Below, piece by piece: positions 1-8,843 of a stretch of 64,000 nt of DNA (position 1 is its first letter; every line of letters begins with the position of its first letter). Source of the stretch: Streptococcus oralis subsp. dentisani (lineage in GTDB: Bacteria; Bacillota; Bacilli; Lactobacillales; Streptococcaceae); contig NZ_NCUW01000030.1 of the NCBI RefSeq assembly GCF_002096335.1, positions 186,001 through 250,000 on the forward strand, written 5' to 3'. The position numbers were made by a program, and so were the translations under genes. The notes beneath the pieces are model-generated. The model worked only from the letters and a program-made list of their open reading frames with translations. It had not been told where the DNA came from and did no database searches.

Positions 1-525
1 TTTATTGCAGGAATCTCCCTCATTTTCTTTATTTTAGGATTTGGAGCTGGATTCCTAGGGCACATGCTCTATGCAGACTGGTTTCGTTATGCTATGGGAA
101 TAGTCATTATTCTTTTAGGACTTCATCAGATGGAAATCTTGCATTTCAATAAACTGGAAGTTCAAAAGACAGTCACCTTTAAACAATCAAAGTCTAATCA
201 CTATCTGTCAGCCTTTTTACTTGGGATAACCTTTAGTTTTGGTTGGACCCCTTGTATCGGACCAGTCTTAAGTTCAGTCTTGGCCCTAGCAGCTTCCGGT
301 GGCAATGGTGCTTGGCAAGGAGCCGTGTTAACATTAGTATATACATTGGGAATGGCCCTTCCTTTCATTGTTTTGGCCTTGGCTTCGGGCTGGATTATGC
401 CCTATTTTAGTAAATTAAAACCCCATATGATTCTACTAAAGAAAATCGGGGGAGCTTTGATTATTTTGATGGGATTATTATTAATGCTAGGGCAGTTAAA
501 TGCCTTGTCAGGAATTCTTGGATAA
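1..525 (+). CDS. ccdA: Cytochrome c biogenesis protein CcdA family, 5' end outside window
   Basis: The reading frame is open from base 1 to the stop at 523-525, so only the C-terminal 174 residues are present. It is a polytopic membrane protein with glycine-rich hydrophobic helices. The motif GWTPCIGP, around residues 81-88 of the visible part, carries one of the two redox cysteines of the CcdA/DsbD transmembrane domain. Family role: it passes electrons from cytoplasmic thioredoxin across the membrane to an extracellular thioredoxin-like partner. That partner is very likely the lipoprotein starting 12 nt downstream. In pneumococcus such pairs (CcdA/Etrx) feed extracellular methionine sulfoxide reductase; no msrAB is visible here. 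Family assignment is firm; the truncation is only due to the window edge. Confidence 0.93.
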   Translation, partial: FIAGISLIFFILGFGAGFLGHMLYADWFRYAMGIVIILLGLHQMEILHFNKLEVQKTVTFKQSKSNHYLSAFLLGITFSFGWTPCIGPVLSSVLALAASGGNGAWQGAVLTLVYTLGMALPFIVLALASGWIMPYFSKLKPHMILLKKIGGALIILMGLLLMLGQLNALSGILG

Positions 526-537
526 AAGGAGAAAAAA

Positions 538-1083
538 ATGAAAAAAGTTATTTTTGCTGGATTGAGCCTCATGTCTCTATTCTTGTTGATTGCCTGTGGT
601 GAAAAAGAAACCAAACAGACAAGCAGTCCCAAACAACCTGCTGTACAACAAATTGCAGTCGGTAAGGATGCGCCAGACTTTACCTTGCAGTCTATGGATG
701 GCAAAGAAGTGAAGTTATCGGACTACAAAGGGAAAAAGGTCTATTTGAAATTCTGGGCTTCTTGGTGTGGACCATGTAAAAAAAGCATGCCTGAGTTGAT
801 GGAACTAGCTGCCAAACAAGATCGAGACTTTGAAATTTTGAGTGTCATTGCACCTGGTCTCCAAGGTGAAAAAACAGTTCAAGACTTTCCAAAATGGTAC
901 CAAGAACAAGGCTATAAGGATATACCAGTTCTATATGATACGCAAGCAACCACCTTCCAAGCCTACCAAATTCGTAGTATTCCAACGGAATACTTGATTG
1001 ACAGTCAAGGAAAAATCGGAAAAATCCAATTTGGTGCTATTAGCAATGCTGATGCAGAAGCAGCATTTAAAGAAATGAAATAA
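538..1083 (+). CDS. Extracellular thioredoxin-family lipoprotein (Etrx/TlpA-like)
   Basis: A 181-residue lipoprotein. The N-terminal signal ends in a lipobox LLIAC, with C20 the lipidated cysteine. A thioredoxin/AhpC-TSA fold follows, with the active site WCGPC (C77 and C80) and a conserved cis-proline region (IRSIPTEYLID). It should sit on the outer face of the membrane and receive electrons from CcdA, which is encoded 12 nt upstream in the same operon. In pneumococcus the equivalent Etrx proteins reduce MsrAB; here the substrate is not encoded nearby and remains open. The Shine-Dalgarno AAAGGAG lies 8 nt before ATG. A bidirectional terminator follows directly. Confidence 0.92.
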   Translation: MKKVIFAGLSLMSLFLLIACGEKETKQTSSPKQPAVQQIAVGKDAPDFTLQSMDGKEVKLSDYKGKKVYLKFWASWCGPCKKSMPELMELAAKQDRDFEILSVIAPGLQGEKTVQDFPKWYQEQGYKDIPVLYDTQATTFQAYQIRSIPTEYLIDSQGKIGKIQFGAISNADAEAAFKEMK

Positions 1084-1086
1084 AGA

Positions 1087-1116
1087 AAAAATCGCGAAGA
1101 AAATCGCGATTTTTTT
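1087..1116. terminator. Bidirectional intrinsic terminator between etrx-like gene and dacA
   Basis: A 10-bp perfect stem (AAAAATCGCG at 1087-1096 with CGCGATTTTT at 1105-1114) closes an 8-nt loop and has T-runs on both strands. It serves the convergent ccdA operon and dacA; the dacA stop codon lies at its edge. Confidence 0.85.
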
Positions 1117-2356
1117 ATAGTTTTTCATTGATAAAACGGATAAATTGATTCCACCAAACCTTCAAAAAGAAGGCTTTTTCAACTTTCTTTTCAGAAACCA
1201 TTTCAAAAGATGGTTTGTCGGAAGTGAGATAGCCCTGACCGACCAAATCCTGATCATCATAGGTTAGAGTACCAACAACCTTTCCTTCTTCTAGTGGAGC
1301 CATTTCTGATGTTGATTTCGGTGTGAATTGGAGAGTTGGTGTAGTACCGCTTCCGATGCGTTGGACGATGGAAATGTCTGACTTAGCGACAGCTTTCACA
1401 TTGTCTTCTTTACCATCCAGAACTGTTACTTTACTATCATTGTATGCTTCACCTTTCTGAACAACAGTTTTTAAGGCAAAGTTTGCAGAAATATAATCTA
1501 AAAGTGCAGAAGTTGCGGTAAAACGCGCATAAGGGTTGGTATCTTGTTGATCTGCATTTAAAACAACTGTAATAATACGCATCCCTTTTTCAACAGTTGT
1601 TCCAACGAATGAAGCACCAGCTTTATCAGTAGTACCTGTCTTTAGTCCATCAATACCACCACGATAGGCAGGCATTCCCTCCAACATATAGTTGGTTGAG
1701 TGGATTTCAAGTCCTGCAAAGGTAGAAGTTGGCTTTTTGGTGATTTCCAAAACTTGAGGATAATCTCGGATGAGGTTACGAGCGACGATTGCAACGTCGT
1801 AGGCACTCAACTTGTTTTCATCGTCTTTTTTAGAACCGGGATAGATATTATCGCCAAGGGTCTCATTATTTAAACCAGTAGTGTTTACAATAGTTGCATC
1901 TTGAATTCCCCATTCAAGAAGTTTAGCCCTCATTTTGTCTACAAAGTCTTTCTCAGAACCAGCAATCTTTTCTGCTAGTGCAATGGCAGCGCTGTTTGCA
2001 CTGGATACCATTGTAGCCTCTAATAGTTGTTCAACAGTATAATTTCGAGCTTCCATAGGGACGTTACTCGCCTCAGAATTAGTTGTAAGTTTGTAAGGAT
2101 AGTCCGAAATATCAACAGGTGTAGATAGGCTGATAGTTCCTTGTTCCAGAGCTTCATAGACCAAATAAACTGTAACCAATTTAGTAATAGAAGCAATTTC
2201 TACAGGCTGATTTGCATCTTTTTCATAGAGGATTTTTCCAGTTGTAGCCTCGACAGCAATGGCATGTTTAGCAGCAACATCAAACTCCTGAGCAGAAACA
2301 GTAGAAGCTGTTCCAAGAACTAAAAGTGTCATAAAAGATAAAATTATTTTTTTCAT
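1115..2356 (-). CDS. dacA: D-alanyl-D-alanine carboxypeptidase (PBP3)
   Basis: A 413-residue low-molecular-mass penicillin-binding protein that removes the terminal D-Ala from peptidoglycan pentapeptides, limiting cross-link donors. A signal peptide occupies residues 1-22. The three serine-transpeptidase motifs are S56-I-T-K59, S119-A-N121 and K239-T-G241, the same numbering as pneumococcal PBP3. A C-terminal beta domain follows. The last about 20 residues (FFLKVWWNQFIRFINEKL) form an amphipathic membrane anchor. It is transcribed alone, convergent to the thioredoxin lipoprotein. The ATG has no visible Shine-Dalgarno and lies only 9 nt after an extended -10, so the message may be nearly leaderless. 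Confidence 0.96.
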   Translation of the reverse strand: MKKIILSFMTLLVLGTASTVSAQEFDVAAKHAIAVEATTGKILYEKDANQPVEIASITKLVTVYLVYEALEQGTISLSTPVDISDYPYKLTTNSEASNVPMEARNYTVEQLLEATMVSSANSAAIALAEKIAGSEKDFVDKMRAKLLEWGIQDATIVNTTGLNNETLGDNIYPGSKKDDENKLSAYDVAIVARNLIRDYPQVLEITKKPTSTFAGLEIHSTNYMLEGMPAYRGGIDGLKTGTTDKAGASFVGTTVEKGMRIITVVLNADQQDTNPYARFTATSALLDYISANFALKTVVQKGEAYNDSKVTVLDGKEDNVKAVAKSDISIVQRIGSGTTPTLQFTPKSTSEMAPLEEGKVVGTLTYDDQDLVGQGYLTSDKPSFEMVSEKKVEKAFFLKVWWNQFIRFINEKL

Positions 2357-2365
2357 ATTAGCTTT

Positions 2366-2374
2366 ATTTTATCA
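2366..2374 (-). promoter_or_regulatory. Extended -10 promoter of dacA
   Basis: On the minus strand TGATAAAAT (TG plus TAAAAT) ends 9 nt before the dacA ATG at 2356. No good -35 is visible; the upstream tract is T-rich. The predicted transcription start is 2-3 nt before the start codon. Confidence 0.6.
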
Positions 2375-2432
2375 TAAAGAAAAAAAATATTCTCGCTTTT
2401 TTACTAAAGCCATCTTATCTTTTTCAGAAATA

Positions 2433-2441
2433 TGGTAAAAT
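2433..2441 (+). promoter_or_regulatory. Extended -10 promoter of the first AI-2E family permease gene
   Basis: TGGTAAAAT lies about 20 nt before the ATG at 2461, with AAGGAGG between them. The -35 match is weak. Confidence 0.55.
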
Positions 2442-2460
2442 AGAGAGAAGGAGGATACCT

Positions 2461-3570
2461 ATGTTCCGTAGAAACAAATTATTTTTTTGGACAGCTGAAA
2501 TTTTATTGTTAACACTGATTTTCTATCTTTGGAGAGAAATGGGAGCCATCATTACTCCCTTCGTAACAGTTGTGAATACCATCATGATTCCATTTTTGCT
2601 TGGTGGATTTTTTTACTACATTACAAATCCAGTCGTTACTTTCTTAGAAAAGAGATGTAAGATCAATCGTCTAATTGGTGTCTTGGTCACTCTTTGTGCC
2701 TTGATTGGTGCTATCGTTGTGGGGGTCGTTTATCTCTTGCCGATTTTGATTAATCAGTTGACCAGCTTGATTATTTCTAGTCAAAATATCTATAGTAGAC
2801 TACAAGATTTGATCATCGATTTGTCCATGAATCCAGTCTTCCAAAATATTGATATTCAAAAAACCATTCAACAGTTAAATCTATCCTATGTCGATATTCT
2901 CCAAAATATCCTTAACAGCGTTAGCAATAGTTTAGGAAGCGTTCTTTCAGCCTTGTTTAGTACAGTTCTGATTCTCATTATGACCCCTGTATTCTTGATT
3001 TATTTCTTGTTGGATGGTCATAAGTTGCTACCAATGTTGGAACGTACCGTCTTAAAACATGACAAATTGAATCTTTCTAGCCTTTTAACCAATCTCAATA
3101 CAACCATAGCGCGCTATATCAGTGGAATTGCGATTGATGCGGTTATTATTGGATGTTTAGCCTATATTGGCTATAGCGTTATCGGATTAAAGTACGCCCT
3201 AGTTTTTGCTATTTTCTCTGGAATCGCAAATTTAATTCCTTATGTTGGTCCAAGTATTGGCTTGATTCCAATGGTGATTGCCAATATTTTCACAGATCCT
3301 CATCGTATGTTGATTGCGGTTGCTTATATGCTTATTATTCAACAGATTGATGGGAATGTTCTCTATCCACGTATCGTTGGAGGAGTTATGAAAGTACATC
3401 CGATTACGATCTTAGTGCTCCTCTTACTGTCAAGTAATATCTACGGTGTCATAGGGATGGTCGTAGCAGTACCTACTTATTCTATTTTTAAAGAAATTAC
3501 TAAGTTCCTAGCGAAATTATATGAAAACCATAAAGAAGCTAAGGAACTGGAAAAAACAGAATCAAATTAA
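2461..3570 (+). CDS. AI-2E family transporter (UPF0118 permease)
   Basis: A 369-residue integral membrane protein with about seven or eight hydrophobic helices. Two helices lie near the N-terminus, followed by a hydrophilic stretch (about residues 100-150) and a C-terminal bundle with the family signature LIPYVGPSIGLIP. The family includes TqsA (AI-2 export) and many proteins of unknown substrate, some acting as ion antiporters; the substrate here cannot be told. It is monocistronic, with its own extended -10, a strong AAGGAGG site and a terminator. A paralogue of 388 residues lies at 23826-24992. Confidence 0.85.
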   Translation: MFRRNKLFFWTAEILLLTLIFYLWREMGAIITPFVTVVNTIMIPFLLGGFFYYITNPVVTFLEKRCKINRLIGVLVTLCALIGAIVVGVVYLLPILINQLTSLIISSQNIYSRLQDLIIDLSMNPVFQNIDIQKTIQQLNLSYVDILQNILNSVSNSLGSVLSALFSTVLILIMTPVFLIYFLLDGHKLLPMLERTVLKHDKLNLSSLLTNLNTTIARYISGIAIDAVIIGCLAYIGYSVIGLKYALVFAIFSGIANLIPYVGPSIGLIPMVIANIFTDPHRMLIAVAYMLIIQQIDGNVLYPRIVGGVMKVHPITILVLLLLSSNIYGVIGMVVAVPTYSIFKEITKFLAKLYENHKEAKELEKTESN

Positions 3571-3593
3571 AATCAGGGAAACCTGATTTTTTT
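3569..3593 (+). terminator. Intrinsic terminator after first AI-2E permease gene
   Basis: Stem AAATCAGG/CCTGATTT with GAAA tetraloop, then a T-run. Confidence 0.85.
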
Positions 3594-3705
3594 GATGAAA
3601 ATACTATCTCCAAACAAAATAAGTTTGAATTCATATTGCCACAAAGAAGCAGAAGAACAGGATTTGATAAGATTTAGATTAATTCACAAAATATGTGTAA
3701 AACAC

Positions 3706-3733
3706 TTGCAATTTAGCAGAAATTTGATAAAAT
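3706..3733 (+). promoter_or_regulatory. Promoter of tuf
   Basis: TTGCAA (3706-3711), a 16-nt spacer, then TAAAAT (3728-3733) with an upstream TG (extended -10). The leader to the ATG at 3805 is about 65 nt. Confidence 0.7.
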
Positions 3734-3804
3734 AGTAAGGAAAGTTAGACTGTATTGCCTACTGTCTATCTATAAAATATATTTTATTGGAGGCTTTTAC
3801 TCAA

Positions 3805-5001
<1,197 letters not shown>

Positions 5002-5045
5002 TTCGATTAAGTTCCCAGAAGAACAATTATTTAAGTCAGACACTA

Positions 5046-5076
5046 AAAGAATCTTGCTTGCAAGGTTCTTTTTTTT
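5046..5076 (+). terminator. Intrinsic terminator of tuf
   Basis: A 10-bp stem (AAGAATCTTG with CAAGGTTCTT, one G-U pair), a 4-nt loop and a run of eight T. Confidence 0.88.
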
Positions 5077-5125
5077 ATTCAATCTGTTTTTGAAGTCCTC
5101 TACTATAGCGATATGATAGATTTTT

Positions 5126-5134
5126 TGATATAAT
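5126..5134 (+). promoter_or_regulatory. Extended -10 promoter immediately before ylxM
   Basis: TGATATAAT ends only 7 nt before the ylxM ATG at 5142. This places the expected transcription start on or next to the start codon. No Shine-Dalgarno lies between. Confidence 0.65.
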
Positions 5135-5141
5135 AAAACTT

Positions 5142-5474
5142 ATGGAAATCGAAAAAACCAATCGCATGAATGCACTTTTTGAATTTTATGCTGCGCTTTT
5201 GACAGACAAACAAATGAACTATATAGAGCTTTATTATGCAGATGATTACAGTCTTGCTGAGATTGCTGAAGAGTTCGGTGTCAGTCGCCAAGCTGTTTAT
5301 GACAATATCAAGCGGACAGAAAAGATTTTAGAAGATTATGAGATGAAATTACACATGTATTCGGACTACATTGTTCGTAGTCAGATTTTTGACCAGATCT
5401 TGGAGCGTTATCCCAAGGATGACTTTCTGCAGGAGCAGATAGAAATTTTAACAAGCATTGATAATAGAGAGTAA
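5142..5474 (+). CDS. ylxM: YlxM/UPF0122 helix-turn-helix protein, SRP-associated
   Basis: A 110-residue protein with a sigma-70 region 4-like helix-turn-helix: the segment [20 protein letters not shown] lies around residues 42-61. A helical C-terminus follows. It is the usual upstream partner of ffh. In streptococci it has been reported to bind SRP components and modulate Ffh activity. The stop lies 11 nt before ffh. The start is taken at the first ATG, which matches known orthologues. That ATG has no Shine-Dalgarno and sits 7 nt after a -10 box, so the transcript may be leaderless; an internal ATG at 5166 is the fallback. Confidence 0.93.
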
Positions 5475-5485
5475 GAGGAAGAAAA

Positions 5486-7057
5486 ATGGCATTTGAAAGT
5501 TTAACAGAACGTTTACAGAACGTCTTTAAAAATCTACGTAAAAAAGGAAAAATATCTGAGGCTGATGTCCAGGAAGCAACCAAAGAGATTCGCTTGGCCT
5601 TGCTGGAAGCCGACGTTGCCTTGCCTGTTGTAAAGGACTTTATCAAGAAGGTTCGTGAACGTGCAATCGGACACGAGGTCATTGATACCCTCAATCCTGC
5701 CCAACAGATTATCAAAATCGTCGATGAGGAATTGACAGCTGTTTTAGGTTCCGATACGGCAGAAATTATCAAGTCACCAAAAATTCCAACCATTATCATG
5801 ATGGTCGGTTTGCAGGGGGCTGGTAAAACGACCTTTGCTGGTAAGCTGGCTAATAAACTCAAGAAGGAAGAAAATGCACGTCCTTTGATGATTGCTGCGG
5901 ATATCTATCGTCCAGCCGCCATCGACCAGTTGAAAACACTTGGACAGCAGATTGATGTTCCAGTCTTTGCGCTTGGAACAGAAGTACCAGCTGTTGAGAT
6001 TGTCCGTCAAGGTTTGGAGCAAGCGCAAGCCAATCACAACGACTATGTCTTGATCGATACGGCAGGGCGTTTACAAATCGATGAACTTCTCATGAATGAG
6101 CTTCGTGATGTTAAAGCACTGGCTCAACCAAATGAAATCCTCCTCGTCATTGATGCCATGATTGGTCAGGAAGCGGCCAATGTTGCTCGCGAATTCAATG
6201 CTCAGTTAGAAGTGACTGGGGTTATTCTTACCAAGATTGATGGGGATACTCGTGGTGGTGCAGCTTTGTCTGTTCGTCACATCACTGGAAAACCTATCAA
6301 GTTCACTGGTACGGGTGAAAAGATAATAGATATCGAAACCTTCCACCCAGATCGTATGTCAAGCCGTATCCTTGGTATGGGGGATATGCTGACCTTGATC
6401 GAGAAAGCTTCTCAGGAATACGATGAGCAAAAAGCCCTTGAAATGGCTGAGAAGATGCGCGAAAACACCTTTGATTTCAATGATTTCATTGATCAATTGG
6501 ATCAGGTGCAAAATATGGGACCAATGGAAGACTTGCTCAAGATGATTCCAGGTATGGCTAACAACCCTGCCCTTCAAAATATGAAGGTGGATGAGCGCCA
6601 GATTGCGCGCAAACGTGCCATTGTATCTTCCATGACACCCGAAGAGCGTGAAAATCCTGATTTGTTAAATCCAAGCCGTCGCCGTCGTATCGCTGCAGGT
6701 TCTGGAAATACCTTTGTCGAAGTCAATAAATTCATCAAGGACTTTAACCAGGCCAAACAGCTCATGCAAGGTGTCATGTCCGGGGATATGAATAAGATGA
6801 TGAAGCAAATGGGAATCAATCCCAATAACCTTCCTAAAAATATGCCAAATATGGGCGGAATGGATATGTCTGCCCTTGAAGGCATGATGGGACAAGGTGG
6901 AATGCCGGATATGTCAGGTCTCGGAGGAGCAGGCATGCCAGATATGAGCCAGATGTTCGGTGGTGGACTCAAAGGTAAAATCGGTGAATTTGCCATGAAA
7001 CAGTCTATGAAACGCATGGCCAACAAAATGAAAAAAGCTAAGAAAAAACGCAAATAA
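5486..7057 (+). CDS. ffh: Signal recognition particle protein Ffh (SRP54)
   Basis: A 523-residue GTPase that, with 4.5S RNA, binds signal sequences at the ribosome and docks to FtsY. The N domain covers about residues 1-100. The G domain has GLQGAGKTT (P-loop), DTAGR and TKIDGD. The M domain from about residue 300 is methionine-rich, with SRRRRIAAGSG as the RNA-binding helix region, and the tail is unusually rich in GM repeats (GGMDMSALEGMMGQGG). It ends in a lysine-rich stretch. It is co-transcribed with ylxM, with AGAGGAAG before the ATG, and is followed by a strong terminator. Confidence 0.98.
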   Translation: MAFESLTERLQNVFKNLRKKGKISEADVQEATKEIRLALLEADVALPVVKDFIKKVRERAIGHEVIDTLNPAQQIIKIVDEELTAVLGSDTAEIIKSPKIPTIIMMVGLQGAGKTTFAGKLANKLKKEENARPLMIAADIYRPAAIDQLKTLGQQIDVPVFALGTEVPAVEIVRQGLEQAQANHNDYVLIDTAGRLQIDELLMNELRDVKALAQPNEILLVIDAMIGQEAANVAREFNAQLEVTGVILTKIDGDTRGGAALSVRHITGKPIKFTGTGEKIIDIETFHPDRMSSRILGMGDMLTLIEKASQEYDEQKALEMAEKMRENTFDFNDFIDQLDQVQNMGPMEDLLKMIPGMANNPALQNMKVDERQIARKRAIVSSMTPEERENPDLLNPSRRRRIAAGSGNTFVEVNKFIKDFNQAKQLMQGVMSGDMNKMMKQMGINPNNLPKNMPNMGGMDMSALEGMMGQGGMPDMSGLGGAGMPDMSQMFGGGLKGKIGEFAMKQSMKRMANKMKKAKKKRK

Positions 7058-7086
7058 AAAAGGAAAGCAGAAGTGCTTTCCTTTTT
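7057..7086 (+). terminator. Intrinsic terminator of ylxM-ffh
   Basis: A 13-bp perfect stem (AAAAAGGAAAGCA/TGCTTTCCTTTTT) with a 4-nt loop. Confidence 0.9.
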
Positions 7087-7139
7087 GGTATAAAATATGT
7101 GCTTCCTATGATTAGGCAATTTTCTTAATTGAAAAATGA

Positions 7140-8138
7140 CTAAATAGAAAGAGTGATTTCAAATCCTTGCATCCATTCGGATTTTACTGTGATTTCGATT
7201 TTTAAAGCATCTGCTAATTGTTTGACCAGATAGAGGCCCATGCCTGTTGATTTATTCCTTGTCTCTCCTGAATCACCTGTAAAACCTTTCTCAAAGATAT
7301 GAGGGAAGTCACAAGCTTTAACTCCGCAGCCATTATCCCTAATAATCAGACTTGTACGTCCCTTGTCTTTTGATATATAAATATTGAGTTCGGGTTTGTC
7401 GGAGCTATATTTAATGGAGTTGGCTAGGATTTGAGAGAGGATAAATTCAAAACTGCGTTGATCGGTGTAGCAGATTCCTTGTATGTTTTCTACCTTAATC
7501 GTAAATTTCTTTTCTTTGAGCAAGGGATCAAAGTTTTCCAAAAGATCTTGGATACACTCTTCTAGGTCAAGGTATTCAAATAGAAAATCATTTTTCTCAC
7601 TTTTCACCCTGTAGTAGAATAGGATCTGTGATACATTTTCTTGGATTTGCTTTTTCACATAGTCCAACTTAAAAGCTGTATCCTCAGGCAACTGGTCGCT
7701 TTGATTGTCCAAAAGGAGGGAAAGAAGCGACAGAGGGAGTTTAATCTCATGCGCCCATTTTTCAACATAGTCCTCATACTCGGCTAGTAATGAGTTGAGT
7801 TTTCCTATTTCAGCCTGCTTTTGATAAAGTGTATCTGCTATTTTTTCAATGCTTTCTTTTTCTGAGGCACTTGATAAATGCAATAATTCAAGCTCAGTAT
7901 CCGTCTTGGAATTGGCTATGAAGGCTTTATAGGCAGATGATTTTTTTCTTTCTGTTTTTATAAGTAAGAATGATAGGATGAAAAAAAGCAGGACGGTGGC
8001 TAAAATATAGAGAAGGATGAGGGCTTGAAACATTCTCACATCTGAAAGCCAAAGCAGGACAGCTGTAAATAGATCAAATGCTAAGAGAACAAGTAACCAA
8101 GGCAGATAACTAGCTAGATATTTTAGATTATGTTTCAT
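7140..8138 (-). CDS. BceS-type intramembrane-sensing histidine kinase
   Basis: A 332-residue sensor with two closely spaced transmembrane helices (about residues 12-30 and 37-60) and almost no extracellular loop, the hallmark of intramembrane-sensing kinases. The dimerisation box has H130 in WAHEIKLP. The ATPase domain shows N box NSIKYSS, G1 DNGCGV and G2 GMGLYL. Kinases of this class do not sense peptide directly; they are gated by the partner BceAB-type transporter. It is the last gene of the four-gene unit and overlaps the response regulator by 11 nt. The peptide specificity (bacitracin, nisin or other) cannot be read from sequence. Confidence 0.88.
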   Translation of the reverse strand: MKHNLKYLASYLPWLLVLLAFDLFTAVLLWLSDVRMFQALILLYILATVLLFFILSFLLIKTERKKSSAYKAFIANSKTDTELELLHLSSASEKESIEKIADTLYQKQAEIGKLNSLLAEYEDYVEKWAHEIKLPLSLLSLLLDNQSDQLPEDTAFKLDYVKKQIQENVSQILFYYRVKSEKNDFLFEYLDLEECIQDLLENFDPLLKEKKFTIKVENIQGICYTDQRSFEFILSQILANSIKYSSDKPELNIYISKDKGRTSLIIRDNGCGVKACDFPHIFEKGFTGDSGETRNKSTGMGLYLVKQLADALKIEITVKSEWMQGFEITLSI

Positions 8139-8811
8139 CTGGACTTACCTCTTCAAGCTTGTAACCAATACCTCTGACGGACTTGACTTGAAGGGCAATG
8201 CCAGCCTGTTTCATCACCTTTTTTAGCCTTGCAATGTTTACTTGTAGGGCATTTTCATCGATGAACTCAGTTGTATTCCACAGTTTCATACTTAGTTCTT
8301 CTTTTGTGACGACAGGAGCATTAGTAACCAATAAGGTTTCTAACAATTTCCCTTGATTTTGGGGGAGTAAAATCGAGTGTCCATTGATATAAAGGGTATA
8401 GGTCTGTCTATCCAGCAGAAAATTATCTTTTTCAAGTAGATTTCGTCTGCCTTCATAGCGTTTTAAGATATTTTCTATACGTGCCAAAAATCTTTCTTTC
8501 TTGAAAGGCTTTGTTAGATACTCATCTGCCCCTAATTTCAGGGCGTAAATCTCATCTTTTAGTTGTTCACGGGAGGTGAGAACCAATATGGGCACAGAGC
8601 GTTTGGACTTGAGATTTTTACAAATTTGAAAACCTGTTTCTCCCGGCAAATTCAAATCTAGTATGATTAAATCCGTATCGTATTGCAATACTTGCTGGCT
8701 TGTATCTTTGAAGTCAGTCAACTTATCAACTTGATAACCCGTTTTCTCTAACAAGATGACAATTTCATCTCGAATCAAGGCTTCATCTTCAATAACCAGA
8801 ATATGCTTCAT
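8128..8811 (-). CDS. BceR-type OmpR-family response regulator
   Basis: A 227-residue regulator. The receiver domain has acidic residues E8-D9, phosphoacceptor D52 (LDLNLPGE), T/S in VLTSRE and K in LTKPF. It is followed by a winged-helix Trans_reg_C domain ending in VKSVRGIGYKLE. It pairs with the overlapping kinase and is expected to activate the ABC transporter genes upstream in the same operon. A candidate binding site, CTTAC-N7-GTAAG, lies upstream of the operon promoter at 11720-11736. The gap to the permease gene is 32 nt. Confidence 0.9.
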   Translation of the reverse strand: MKHILVIEDEALIRDEIVILLEKTGYQVDKLTDFKDTSQQVLQYDTDLIILDLNLPGETGFQICKNLKSKRSVPILVLTSREQLKDEIYALKLGADEYLTKPFKKERFLARIENILKRYEGRRNLLEKDNFLLDRQTYTLYINGHSILLPQNQGKLLETLLVTNAPVVTKEELSMKLWNTTEFIDENALQVNIARLKKVMKQAGIALQVKSVRGIGYKLEEVSPDET

Positions 8812-8843
8812 ATTAGTTCCTCCTTTTCCTCGCTTTTTAAAGT

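Noticed and set aside
5308-5862. 184-codon minus-strand frame over the ylxM-ffh junction
   Set aside because: Antisense to two firm genes, no motifs; shadow.
6574-7119. 181-codon minus-strand frame, proline-rich
   Set aside because: Antisense of the GM-rich ffh tail, which produces the proline/isoleucine pattern.
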